Source: Pomphorhynchus laevis (taxonomy: Eukaryota; Acanthocephala; Palaeacanthocephala; Echinorhynchida; Pomphorhynchidae). Taken from it: DNA of 64,000 nt. Shown here in pieces: positions 1 through 9,869 of this stretch. Below the pieces are notes generated by a model that made no database searches, had not been told where the DNA came from, and saw only the letters and a program-made list of their open reading frames with translations. The first letter of the stretch is position 1. Every line of letters starts with the position of its first letter. The DNA lies in the NCBI GenBank assembly GCA_012934845.2, contig WNNJ02000909.1, positions 62,001 through 126,000 of the forward strand, given 5' to 3'. The translations under genes and the position numbers were made by a program.

Positions 1-520
1 CACCCTGAACGCCCTCCTAATAAACGACGTTTGCTTATTAACTACAACTCCTCAATTGTTTATAAATTAATTTCGGAGTGTTCAACCTTCGAACAAAAGA
101 TAGCAAGCGAGAAACCTCAGCTGACGTTTCAAACCACAGCAAATTCACTATAATCATCACAAGGAAATACAAAGGCATACCGCCACCCTACATAATAATT
201 CTCAGCATCTATAGATTCCTTAAAGGCAAATCGGGATGTTCATGCCATGTCAAATGACAAATCAAATCAACAGTGGACAGTCGGTGCCGTATTCTACCAT
301 CTTACAAGTGAAAAGCTTCAAGCTACAAATAACCCTTTAGATAAAGGGAAATACTTATTCTGCGCTACCTTTATCACAATCGATCGCATTGTCCCGCTAA
401 GAACTCGGTGTGTTTCGCCAGTGGAAAGGGACATTTCGCTAACATGTGTAAAGATTCCAAAGTAAGTTGTTCAGCAACGCTTAATCAAACCCTGGTTGTG
501 AATAGAACAGCACTTGCAAG
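1..520 (+). mobile_element. Ty3/gypsy-like gag fossil with zinc knuckles
   Basis: Around 345-450 the plus strand encodes two degenerate zinc-knuckle motifs: one ending in HCPAKNS, and a second reading GKGHFANMCKDSK. This paired arrangement is typical of the C-terminal nucleocapsid part of Ty3/gypsy gag in invertebrates, and a related pair occurs in the fossil at 16.6-18.3 kb. The piece is broken and old, with several breaks. No protease or RT follows it in the expected place, so it is a detached fragment. The family call rests on the knuckles alone. Confidence 0.5.
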
Positions 521-799
521 TGAGATGTATTGTTCAGTTCCTACTTAGATTAACGATTTATCTACTCCTAATCTAATTTATAGTGGGTATTGGTAGTTTA
601 TTCAAGACAAGATTGTATATGATGCAAGATTAAAAATACACAAATCGCAAATTTGTGTATTTTTGGGGTTCATCGAACCACTAAGTTTGAACTCAAAGTC
701 ACTGTGTTAGATCTGTATGTGAGTAATAAAAAGTATATATAGACCAAACTGAGAATTCTGAGTAATCTCGTTCTTCAGTTATATTGGGGAAATATTTTG
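521..799. other. Non-coding, possible LTR remnant
   Basis: No coding signal. A TATA-like run (agtatatata, about 733-742) lies some 65 bases before the gag-like stretch that follows, which would fit an LTR promoter region. No matching second LTR was found, so this is only a suggestion. Confidence 0.2.
632..664. repeat. 13-bp perfect inverted repeat
   Basis: Arms AAAAATACACAAA (632-644) and TTTGTGTATTTTT (652-664) are perfectly complementary around a 7-nt loop. Function unknown. Confidence 0.7.
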
Positions 800-1110
800 A
801 GTCGAAATAAAAAAATAATTTTCGATTTTCGGAGTATATCGAAATCAGCCAGAATTAACTTGAGTCATGAATTGCATGAAAATCACCCGACAGCCAATGT
901 TTCTGGTTCGAGAGCGATTCGCCTTTTGAAATTTGACTTATCCGACATTCGAGCTGCCGCTCTCCGTACTTGGCTTGCGCTCTTGACTGCTAGGCTACGA
1001 ATCCAGGATTACCAGATTTCACACAGTATATGAAGCCTTCCATCATGATCTCCAGAAACTGCATTGTCCGGGATGCTCTCTGGTATGCTTATTATAGATT
1101 GTATCGTATG
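800..1110 (+). mobile_element. Gag-like N-terminal fossil
   Basis: The plus frame starting near 800 reads through a stretch including SRAIRLLKFD and LRTWLALL, which resembles the start of Ty3/gypsy gag (a basic LPxFD-like segment followed by a W-containing helix). It is broken and short. The match is by eye and weak; it could also be a chance open frame. Confidence 0.3.
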
Positions 1111-1211
1111 AGATCATGAAGATCGATTGAAATCGGGACTGGTTATCCTTTGATGGATGCTTATTTATGTATTGAATAGTTGCTAGGTCACACAAGGTGA
1201 CTTTCACATGA

Positions 1212-1279
1212 AAAACCAGCTACAGAATCCTTCCTTCATGATATCCAATTCCATACACCCTTATTCTGTAGCTGGTTTT
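1212..1279. repeat. 17-bp perfect inverted repeat
   Basis: Arms AAAACCAGCTACAGAAT (1212-1228) and its exact complement (1263-1279) enclose a 34-nt loop. It could be a small hairpin element or the trace of a short fold-back transposon. No flanking target duplication is obvious. Confidence 0.7.
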
Positions 1280-1319
1280 CAGCTCCGGTTGTATACCCAC
1301 GTACTGTGTATGAACATAA

Positions 1320-1695
1320 GAAAAATCAGAGAGGGTACTTCGCAGGGCAACAAAGCTAGCACCAACGTTGGCGTCGCTGCCTTATGAAGACAGACTGAGA
1401 TCATTAGGACTTGAGACCGTCACATGGATCCGTCGGTACATGGATATGTGCCTTGTTTAACATGTATTCCAACGTCATCATCACCCTCTTCCGAGTAGGG
1501 TTCAACTATGTGGTTCAATGGTTCTTCGCGGTCATTCTTTAACTATTCGAAGAAACAGGGTACAGAAATTGGGCGCGATGCAATTTGATAGAAGAATTGT
1601 TGAGCTTTGGAACAACATGATGCAGACACCGTTGGATGCAGTTCACTTAATACTTTTAAAAGAAGACTACGAATGGATCAAGCAATGTTTCGTGT
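1320..1695 (+). mobile_element. LINE ORF2 tail, plus strand
   Basis: A plus-strand stretch reads RVLRRATKLAPTLASLPYEDR, then LRSLGLETVTWIRRYMDMC, and after a break LRGHSLTIRRNR and VELWNNM. This is the characteristic C-terminal tail of non-LTR ORF2 proteins (the RRATK...YEdRL...L...RR segment, then LRGHS...WN.L). At least two frame breaks separate the parts and the whole upstream RT is missing, so this is a 5'-truncated dead copy. Clade not assignable beyond CR1/L2-like. Confidence 0.65.
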
Positions 1696-1889
1696 TGCAT
1701 TTCCTTATTTTAATAACTAATTAATTTATCTACGAACTTATTGTGAGCCAGCTATTTGAGCTTATGCTCGTATGTTGTTGAATGTATAATAATTTTTTTA
1801 ATGGAAAAATTTATTTTAGTAAAACATACAGTCGAGGTTACCCGCAAGTGGGCCCAAAAAAAGATAGTTTAATAATAATTTTTTAGGTC
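1696..1889. other. AT-rich non-coding spacer
   Basis: Nothing recognisable except a short GC-richer piece (cgaggttacccgcaagtggg, about 1834-1853) that looks like the conserved end of a CR1-type 3' UTR. Confidence 0.3.
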
Positions 1890-2168
1890 TCATTTCAGAC
1901 ACCAGGCGTTTGCTTTTGTTAGCGCTACACCTATACGTTGTCGCAGCGAACATACATTTTTGCCATAGGAGGATGGATCGCTCACTTATGCGAGAGTTGC
2001 TAGTCTCTTGATGAAAGCACTTGCCTCCTTTGCTAGTCCGCCTAAGGTGGAAATTACGAACGGAATAAAGGTTCCTTTTTCGATTTCAATAAATCGCTCA
2101 ATGTATTTATTCTTTTTTCTGTTTTCATTGTATTCAAATGATTGTGTAGGACTTCGACTTACGTACGA

Positions 2169-2699
2169 CTAGTCAAATGGGTTAAATATTGTGACATCCA
2201 AAAATGTCTGCTCAGTCTGTGAGTGCGTTAGTCCAGTGCAAGATAAATCGGATCTTGATTGGGGATCTCGTGTTGTCGTTTGGTTTGAAAACTCGAATGT
2301 ATCTGGAACAGTTGAAAGCATCGGTTCTGATTCTACATTTCGTAATACTTTACTGGCATCGTCAATCAAGATATCTCTGATTATATTATGTCGTACTATG
2401 GTCCGTCCTTTCCATTTGCACGACAGTAAGTGAGCTGTCGATTTAACTTCTCTGCATACACATGATGTTGATGTACAGCGCAAGTCCCATCCATATCTAC
2501 ATGCCATTCCCGCTTGTATTTCAAAATTATTTAAATAAAATCGTTTGTCATCGCTTACTCGAGCAGAGATCCAAGAAGAAGACCCTTTAATAGAGGCGTG
2601 CTCTACAGCGGTTTTCGATTTTTGATCTAATTCTGACATTATGTTGGTTAATTCACCCTGTTCTAAATCAGATTTTTCTGTTGTTATCATCCGAGCCAT
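2169..2699 (-). pseudogene. CCHC knuckle plus RLE domain of R-1
   Basis: This 176-residue frame carries SSWISAR and FEIQAGMACRYGWDL, then a C-x-C...H...C knuckle (CVCREVKSTAHLLSC), RHNIIRD, EPML, and a restriction-like core of the form R.DL...FLDVTIFNP. In RLE elements this domain nicks the target to prime reverse transcription, and the last part corresponds to the PD...D nuclease motif (here SDL and DV). It is the C-terminal part of the R-1 polyprotein, separated from the RT by a frame break near 2.71 kb and from its own tail by a stop just after NPFD. Same order as in R-2, R-4, R-5 and R-6 further along. Confidence 0.7.
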
Positions 2700-2726
2700 T
2701 TCTCTTTGCTTTTCGTAAAGAGTTGA

Positions 2727-3785
2727 TCATCTTATATTCATGTCCAGAAGGTTGCACATTTTGGCTGATCTTGACCATTCCATTTTAGCTATTTTTTGAG
2801 GATTTATTATTCCTAGGCCTCCGTTAGCTACTTTAAGGCACAAGACATTAAACCATGTGTGATCAATGTCCTCTTTGCCTAGAATTTGAGGCAGTAGTTC
2901 GTGCTGAATAATCGTAACCAGCTTTTCGAACCATTTGGTTTGACATTCGCATGTTCTTAGAATATAGCTCCATTTATGTTGTAGTTCGAATATGAATGCA
3001 GAATATGCTAGATGCCTCTCACTATGTGCTACTGATTTAAGCCGAGCTAATAAGGAGAGCCATTCGTCAATCTTTTGCTGAACATAATTCGCTTCAAAGT
3101 TTAGAAAACCAATTGGACAGCCAAGCAATTCTAACCCATGTTTTGTTATGTTTACCCCAAGATCTTGAAATATTTTTCCATTTGTATTATTTTTTGGATT
3201 TATTAGTAATTTGCATTTTGATTCATTTACGAAAAAGCCATATGCTGGACCGAGTTTCTTTATGTGATTGAAAAACAATAGCAATTCTCTTTCGGTGCCA
3301 ACACACGATACATCATCCGCATACCATTTTTGCGTTATTGTTGGACATAACGAATTCAATTTTGTTATCAGCGGTATCGTGGCTGCCGCAAAAGCGATCA
3401 TAGCAATCGGATCACCTTGTGTGAATCCTTCTTTCGACTCTATTATTTCATTATCTATAATCAATATTGGATTGTTATTGTAAGTATTTTTTAATATTGT
3501 TTTGAGAGGAGGACATATCCTGGAAATGTTTTTATAGCTACTTTTCGGTTTATGTAGTTGAATGCATTTTTGGCATCTATGAGTAAGAGACAAGCTTTCG
3601 ATTCTTCTTTCAACATCGACCGTTGACTTCTTACGACGTATTCCATCCCGCACTTTTGATCTGCGCAAAGCTGAAAGTTACCAGCTACATCCTGTACATG
3701 TGTTTGTATTATCTGCAGGACTGCTTTCGATATAATCCTTCTGTATACTTCTCCAATACCTATTGGACGAACTCCAGGCTCTTGT
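2727..3785 (-). pseudogene. Reverse transcriptase of R-1
   Basis: Minus-strand RT fragments carry GVRPIG, then RRIISKAV (motif 1-2 region, near 3.74 kb), DAKNAFNYINR (motif A, near 3.57 kb), EGFTQGDPIAM (motif B), WYADDVSCVG (motif C, near 3.31 kb), YGFFVNESKCKLL and GGLGIINPQK (thumb). All catalytic aspartates are present (DA and YADD), but a frame change near 3.66 kb splits motif A from the 313-residue downstream frame and a stop lies before motif 1. The GVRPIG and DAKNAFN forms group it with the RLE elements at 39.9-64 kb rather than with the CR1-like LINEs next door. Confidence 0.75.
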
Positions 3786-4546
3786 CAAGCGCCACGAGTC
3801 GACATATAACGAATGCATCCAAATATTTTCTCATCAATCTCGGTTGTAGCAATGCGTCTTGCCAATTTTGCCATGCTATCGGCCAATTCATATGATTCCC
3901 GATCGAATGTAACTAGCATTTGTTTCCACAGTGATGCATCTCCACCAGAGGGTCCTGCTGAACCCGAAGTTTGTCGGCATGAATGAACAATTGCACTTGC
4001 ATCTATTTGATCGAACATGATATCATGAAACATTTCAGATTGGAACTGTGTATTTATGATGACCTCATCACTGAATGGGCCACTATCTGGATGTTTGTCC
4101 ATTAGTATATCTACTACACGTTTTTGTCCGATCATGTCATCAGCCGCCAACAATTTGCTACAATTATTTTCGGGATTTAAAGCACGCACTGCAGCTCCAA
4201 TGCTACCCTTCATAATTGCTCGTTTGAATTGATTGGGCCATTTCAGTATGTTAGCTTCTTTCGATTTCTTTGTCATTTGTAAATACCGGGCTTCTTCATA
4301 GAGACCATATATTTCTCTCTTTTTCCAATAATCCAGGCGTCTTTTGAGGGCAGCTCTAGTGTCTTTGACTTTTCGGGACGAAGGTCGTTGTAGTAAGAGT
4401 TGAAAATAAATCGTTATCATCATTAACTCGTTTCCATTATCTTCATGAGTACATGCCCTGTTAAACATCGCTGCTAAGTTTGAAATGAATACTCTGCTTT
4501 TGTTACAACGTGGTAATTCCATCAAGTTAGGTCTCCATTTAATCAC
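3785..4546 (-). pseudogene. N-terminal linker of the R-1 polyprotein
   Basis: This 253-residue frame is rich in K, R and helix formers and contains WRPNLMELPRC, LKRRLDYWKK, YEEARYLQ and SGPSGGDASLWKQML. It is homologous to the N-terminal frame at 40.46-41.0 kb (KPNLIHLPKCN, TRRLQLWKEG, FSEAIFL). In the element family this region joins the DNA-binding cysteine cluster to the RT. It ends with STRGA just before the RT segment GVRPIG, so only a short break separates them. Confidence 0.6.
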
Positions 4547-4599
4547 ACTTTTATAGATATCTTTTAGTCAATATCCTTTTGTAAATCAGATGAGGAGTT

Positions 4600-4770
4600 A
4601 GACGAAACATATTTTACTTGGGAAGGTATCATTCTATTTGTACAGCTTTTGGCAGAACAGTTTATACACGCTCGTTTAGATTTGACACATACACACCCTC
4701 GTCACATTGCGTTCTGTCCATTACATGAGCAGTATTTCATTTCACTAGACGGTATTCCTTTTGGCGTTTT
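4600..4770 (-). pseudogene. N-terminal cysteine cluster of R-1
   Basis: The minus strand reads KYCSCNGQNA, a stop, RGCVCVKSKRACINCSAKSC and TNRM. The spacing matches the intact version at 56.9 kb (CCTCNGQAAKCKGCKC, INCSALNCCNR). It is probably a zinc-binding, DNA-contacting N-terminus. One in-frame stop replaces the residues between the first and second cysteine pairs. Confidence 0.6.
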
Positions 4771-4974
4771 GCTGTAAGTAGTTAGTTGTAAATTGTAATT
4801 ATTTTAGATTGTTGTAATTTGTGTATGTATATTATATGTTTGTTATCAAGAAAAATTTTTTCATGATATAATAATATATATAATAATGAGAGAATTTATT
4901 ATACCTCTTTACCTTTCGGTACTGGGTAAACAAAATAAATACACCAAAAGTTTATCAATTTTATAAGTTGTATT

Positions 4975-5721
4975 TCAAAATCTTCTCCTACTGTCAATAT
5001 CGGATAGTGACATATTTTTCAAAATTGGGCAAGTGAAGATATGCAGGTTAGATGCGCATTCATTTTTGCAAAGAACACAAATGCACAAAGAGCACCGTGC
5101 ATGTACTGGAATTCTAATAGCGCAGAATTTATCGTGATATCCATGGACAGATGCTCTCCAGATCAGCGGTCTTTTCCTTGCACAGGGTTCTCTCCATTTA
5201 GTCTGTAAGAATGCCGGAGTAAGATAAAATTCAGAATCCAATGAAGTCGTCTTTCGAAAGAACATGTTCAGGTTAGTAGTAAATGATGCAGTGTGTTCAA
5301 GATTAAATGTTGAGCAGATGTATTTAGAGCAAGGTTCTAACGATGATAGTATCGCTATAACCGATGAAGAACATTTTGGTGAGACTCCAACAATTCGCTT
5401 CACGAATCTCCATTGACACTTGTCCAACTGCTGAAAATTGAAGGGACTTAAATCCGACCAGATAACTGGCAAAGCATATGAAACTATGGGAAGCAACATA
5501 CTTCGAAAATACCGGAGGGCTCCTGAGAAAGATAAAGAACCTAAGTTTTTTGCATAAGAGGTTGCTACAACTAATTTCGAGGATTTACGATGTAGGTGTT
5601 CAGTAAATGACCATTTCGACGAAAGTAATACTCCCAAATAATTGTAACTATTGCAGAATTCTAAATCTACATTCCATATTCTCAGCATGTCACATCGACG
5701 CAAAGGTCCACCTAACCGAAA
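4975..5721 (-). pseudogene. LINE-B RT C-terminus with terminal knuckle
   Basis: The frame starts with the RT connection region (GGPLRRCDM, YNYLGVLLSSKWSFTEHL), continues through the thumb (YFRSMLLPIVSYALPVIWSD, CQWRFVKRIVG) and ends with HDKFCAIRIPVHARCSLC, then CKNECASNLHIFTCP. The latter is a C..C...H....C knuckle near the ORF2 end, as seen in several LINE clades. It directly continues the RT frame that stops at the insert border at 6141; the target reads KALK-FRLGG across the insertion point. Confidence 0.7.
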
Positions 5722-5726
5722 TTTAA

Positions 5727-6135
5727 TTCACACATCCACATATTTTGCCCAACTCTCCTGGCCCAACATCCACATCCGCATCAAACTCCGCCTTCTTCTC
5801 GTTACTTTTCGTCTCATCGCTGTCGGCTCCCCATCGTTCATCAACCTTCCTTTCTTAGACGATACTCGCCCCACCTCGCTATCGCTTCGTTCCTGTCATA
5901 CCCTCTTACTCCACGTTCCTAATTACTCCAACAACTACGGTCTCCGATCCTTCCTCGTCGCCGCCTCACTCGCCTGGAATCAACTCCCTCTCGACGTCCG
6001 CCGCGCCCCCTCCTTTATCACATTCAAACACCTCCTCCGTTCACACCTTCTCGACACCTGATTCACAGTTTTGTTTTGTTGTGGTCATGTAAGCGTGCGC
6101 TGGCACGCATTTGCCACGTTAAAATAAATCCTTTT
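5727..6135 (+). mobile_element. 409-bp LINE 3' fragment nested in LINE-B
   Basis: A plus-strand ORF2 tail reads RSCHTLLLHVPN, YGLRSFLVAASLAWNQLPLDV and FKHLLRSHLLDT, followed by a stop and a short 3' UTR ending in aaaataaatcctttt. The five bases TTTAA occur on both sides (5722-5726 and 6136-6140). Removing the insert plus one copy restores the host frame exactly, so this is a 5'-truncated insertion with a target duplication of about 5 bp. It has a different codon bias (C-rich) from its host LINE and is younger than it. A related tail lies at 46.8-47.3 kb. Confidence 0.75.
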
Positions 6136-6140
6136 TTTAA

Positions 6141-7213
6141 GGGCTTTCGATTTATTTACATTCACCGTCAACTGATTTGATAAACAATAGGATGACAGAG
6201 CATCTAACGCACTTTGAGCGGATAAAAGATCTTTGGCTAATATTACTAGATCGTCGGCATAGAGGGTACAAGAGACTTCATTCGATGCATGACGAAGATG
6301 CATAGGCAAATCCATAACAAAAAAAGGAAAATAATATAGGGCTGAGTGGATCTCCCTGATAAACACCGCGATTAGCAAAAGAGAAATCAGAGGTGTTGAT
6401 ACCATCAGATACTTTAAGGCGATTAGGCTGAAGCACAGAATAAATAAGATACAAAAAGCGACCACTAACGGACACTCTGGTGGAAAGTTTATCAAGTAAC
6501 AAAGAACGATTCACTGTGTCAAATGCTCGCTCAAAGTCAACAAAAGAAGCATATAACGGTCTACGATTAGCGAAACAATTGGTGACTTCGTCACGGACAT
6601 GCTTTATTGCATCGGACGTTGACCTTTTCGGGCGGAATCCATACTGATCCGTAGGTAAGAGATGCTCGTGATACTTAATAAGGCGCATATACATTATATG
6701 AGTCAATAACTTATAACTGTGATTCAATATCGCAATCCCCCTGTACGTTTCTACTGAATCATAGTCACCTTTACCCTTATGCAGGATCTTAATTACACCG
6801 TCGCGCCACGAAATCGGAAACGGATGACCTGCAAGAAGTAGATTGAAAAGTTCTGTCCAGTAGTCTATCAAAATATCGATAGTCGACTTTAACTGTTCTA
6901 CGCATAATTGATCTAACCCGGCAGCTTTATGATCTTTTAAGATTGATAGGGATCTTACGACTTCAAATGGCGTAAAAAATAAATTCAGAGGATCTGAACC
7001 GTATATTGAATTTATGCATGAAACTGAAGATAAACGTACAGGCATGTCTTCTAATATTGAATGGCGCAAAATAGATTGGAAGTGTGATTTCCAATTTTCT
7101 ATTTGAATCCTGGAAGATGTTCCAATGTTAGCTTTCTTAAGTATCCACGGTGTCGACTCCGCCTTAGACAATTCCCGTCGTTCAATCTCTAAACGTCGTT
7201 CTCTACGATACAT
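6141..7213 (-). pseudogene. LINE-B reverse transcriptase, fingers and palm
   Basis: The minus strand encodes KAAGLDQLCVE, WRDGVIKILHKGKGD, ETYRGIAILNHSYKLL (motif 2), GFRPKRSTSDAI, YASFVDFERAFDTVNR (motif A), GVYQGDPLSPILF (motif B) and LYADDLVILAK (motif C), then VNVNKSKAL. Motif B and motif C are in different frames (break near 6.28-6.35 kb), so no complete enzyme is encoded. Its continuation lies on the far side of the nested fragment at 5727-6135. Confidence 0.75.
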
Positions 7214-7338
7214 CGATACTAGTTTAACGTAAAGCCTACGTAAATCTACAAAATCTTTCCTTACCGTTAAATCGAACCGATAACTTTTATTTAATTGAAT
7301 TAAATGTTGCTGGAACTGTTTAAACCAAGCGGGTTTTA

Positions 7339-8170
7339 CTAGGTATGAGTTTTTTTGGGATAATCGGATTCATATCTACAAGCCGATAGAAGGGTGGAAA
7401 TTACAGAAGTAATGCTGTTCCCCAGTTCTCCTGATCTAAGGAATTGAAAAGCTAGATTTATTTGACTATAATCAATTGCTGAAGTACATAATTTCCTGCT
7501 AGGTTGACGGGGCAAATCTATTGATTGTATGTTGCATATGCAATCGAAAATACACGAGACAGGTTTGTGTTTACGAACTAACGCCCATTTTGAAGATAGT
7601 TCTAGCCCTATATGTCTTACATGCACGTTAGTAAATATGATGTCTATACAGCTTTTACCTGTAGAAGATTTGTAGGACCAATTTTCATTAGGGACGTATA
7701 ACTTTAGATTTATAGACTTAAAGTAATTAACAAGAATTCGTAATTTTCCTGTGATTGGACTGGTGAATCTTGCATTAAAATCTCCTGCGATAATTATTGG
7801 GACTGTGCTGTTTAGAGTTGAAAGAAGCTGAGAAATTTCGTCAATTATATCTGCCGCGGTAAGTATGGGTTTGAAATAGCATGCGATAAAAGTGATGACA
7901 GGTGTTTCAAGCAGTATAGAATTCAGCAAATACCTACATTGCCAATCCCTGAAGGCCCTATTTAAACCTAAAATTATTCCACCCGCGGGGCGACCACGAA
8001 TGCCCAATAAAGCAGGATTGTCAAATGTATAAAAACCAGGTAAAGAATAATTATTAGTAAATATGGTCTCTAATAGTACCACAACGTGAAAGGTATCGAA
8101 CCAGGATTCAATACCTTGCTCGATCAAAGACGCCAAACCTTCCACATTAAATAGTAACAGTCTAAAAGAC
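7339..8170 (-). pseudogene. LINE-B APE endonuclease
   Basis: The frame reads NVEGLASLIE, VVVLLETIFTNNYSLPGFY, GRPAGGIILGL, IIIAGDFNAR and CIDIIFTN. These match the APE-type LINE endonuclease (the E of LLET, GDFN, and the late D). The usual terminal SDH motif is not evident: HKPVSCIF occupies that place, so an active-site change is possible. The domain nicks chromosomal DNA for target-primed reverse transcription. It lies directly after ORF1 and before the RT; a break near 7.33 kb separates it from the RT linker. Confidence 0.7.
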
Positions 8171-8217
8171 TTGTGGTGCTCACAAACCTGACTACCACTT
8201 CTTGCAGAAGAGGATAG

Positions 8218-9310
8218 TCATATAGACGACCCATCCATTAATGAGGAATTAACGGGTGTTGTGCCTACCTTTCCATTATTCGGTCTACGAACAATTTGAA
8301 AATTTCTAATTATGTAATTACTATTTGGGTTTGCGAGTCTTTTCTCTTGTAGCTGTTTGCGCAGAACCTGATTGGCAACACGCTCTTCGAGGGAAAAATC
8401 CGGCATGATATAAACATTCCTAAAACGATCAACTTTTCTTAATTTATAAGAGTTTAATAAAACGTTGCTGGCCGTTACCTCGTCCGTTGAAACTAAAGTC
8501 CACGGAGGAATGTCTGTTCTTTTGGCTGGAAGTCGATGGACCTTTTATTGAAAATTTTTCAGTCATTTGAATGACTACAGAGGATAAAATGTCTCTAACA
8601 CTAGCTTCATAATCCGCTGTATTTGGTAGATTGCGTATAATAAAATTTGACGAACGCAAAGCTGATTTTTTGCAACTGTTAATGATTTCCAACGGGGAGC
8701 AGATACTTGATTTAATATTAGAAGTGGCAAGGATAGAACGCGTTACTTCTCTACGTACTACACTTGCGAAACTACGATTCTGAAATGGAGAGGGGTTGTA
8801 AGATGATAGATTTTGAGTAAGGTTAGAAGATATTTCCTTGGATTGTGCTAATTTTAGTTCATCGATCTTAGCATCCAAATTGCTTATAGCAACATTACCC
8901 TGTTCCAAGGATTGTTCTATAGTTGTAATGCGTTTTGCAGCACAAATTCCGCAGATGAATCGCTGAAGAAAGAAATCTCGAGATACCCTACGAGGAGACT
9001 TGATAACAGTATATAAAGAACAACCAAAACCGTCACATTTTAATTCAAACGACACGTACTCGCTAGAATCATCGTGACTTAACGGAATGGAATCAAGCTT
9101 ATATACGCTACATGCGATATGCTGAGACAAGTATGCAGATGTGGGAGCGTCAATAGAAGAATTCGCACGGTTGGAACATATGCTACCAGGAAGACAATCG
9201 ACAGAGTTTGCCGGACTTTGCACACAAACAGTTTTTGCAAACAGCATTTCGACCATCACATTGGCAACAGTGAGAAGCAGACATTTTTCTCTTGTAATTA
9301 GCTTGAACAA
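8218..9310 (-). pseudogene. LINE-B ORF1 (zinc finger plus RNA-binding tail)
   Basis: The first 288-residue frame (9310-8444) contains CDGFGCSLY...FICGIC, a PHD-like C..C...C..C arrangement, a coiled-coil-like stretch (LEQGNVAISNLDAKIDELK) and FIIRNLP, typical of the start of an RRM-like fold. After a frame break near 8.43 kb the tail continues as YIMPDFSLEERVANQVLRKQ and NYIIRNFQIVRRP, the usual last strand and helix of CR1/jockey ORF1 proteins. ORF1 proteins bind the LINE RNA. The broken frame makes this copy inactive. Confidence 0.6.
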
Positions 9311-9320
9311 TGATTGCTGC

Positions 9321-9869
9321 TCGATACTCGTTGCTCGAAGGTTGTCGAAGGTTGTCGTAAGGTTGTCGATGTATGTTATTTATTGTAATTAGCTGGAACC
9401 GTCTTTGGTTCTTTTGCTCGCTCTCTCTCTTTGTGTATATTAATCTTGTAAGAGTTTTAATAACAAAGACTTTTTTAACTTTTTTTAAATATTATTAATA
9501 ATAATTACAATCGAAATTACTCTCTGAATGCAATTTCTCAATAAGTATATATTCTAAACGTAGACGCTTATGATCATCAATAATTCCGCTGTGTACAATA
9601 GTGTACGGTCTATATTGTTAGTCTATATTGTACATGCAGTCTATATTGTTATCCTTAACCGAATGGTGAATGGCGCTGTCTGTTATATTTAATACGCGAT
9701 AATGAGATCTAACGTTTAAACGTCGCGCCAAGCTCAAGCTAGTCTATCCAACATATTGTTTGCCATAAAGTATGCGAGATTTTAATTGTGCCTAATGTCA
9801 CTTAATATTCGAAATCGCTTAATTTAAAAGTAACTTAATATTCGAAATAGCTTATGGAAGTTATCCCGC
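9321..9869. other. Non-coding region between LINEs
   Basis: No gene seen. It contains a short tandem of aaggttgtcg words (9338-9368), a pyrimidine run (ctcgctctctctcttt, 9418-9433) and three copies of gtctatattgt (about 9608-9651). Probably LINE-B 5' UTR and old spacer. Confidence 0.4.

Larger units (their letters stand above)
1890..4780 (-). mobile_element. RLE-type LINE, nearly complete but broken (copy R-1)
   Basis: Read on the minus strand, this holds in order an N-terminal cysteine cluster (4.77-4.60 kb), a helical linker (4.55-3.79), a reverse transcriptase (3.79-2.73), a CCHC knuckle and a restriction-like endonuclease (2.70-2.17), and a C-terminal tail (2.16-1.89) with GTFIPFV, STLGG, FIKRLATLA and GVALTKANAWCLK. 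The order (single ORF, RLE after RT) is that of RLE non-LTR elements such as R2, CRE and Utopia. I recognise the family from invertebrate genomes but cannot name the clade. The reading frame breaks at least at about 4.72, 3.77, 3.67, 2.71 and 2.17 kb, so the copy is dead. Confidence 0.75.
4890..9320 (-). mobile_element. Two-ORF APE-type LINE (LINE-B), interrupted
   Basis: On the minus strand from 9.31 to about 4.89 kb lie ORF1 (zinc finger and RNA-binding tail), an APE endonuclease, an RT with YADD, and an RT C-terminus ending in a CCHC-like knuckle. The 3' end abuts the 5' end of R-1. Order and motifs fit the CR1/jockey supergroup of LINEs. The element is near full length (about 4.0 kb without the insert) but has frame breaks at about 8.43, 8.17, 7.33 and 6.28 kb and a nested LINE fragment at 5727-6135. 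The same family left 3' fragments at 32.6, 39.4 and 44.3 kb. Confidence 0.75.

Noticed and set aside
2191-2433. Plus-strand 80-residue frame over the RLE domain of R-1
   Set aside because: Antisense shadow of a motif-bearing minus-strand frame.
5651-5720. Start of a continuous plus-strand frame running from LINE-B into the nested fragment
   Set aside because: The part before 5,722 is antisense to LINE-B; only the part after the target duplication is the inserted LINE.
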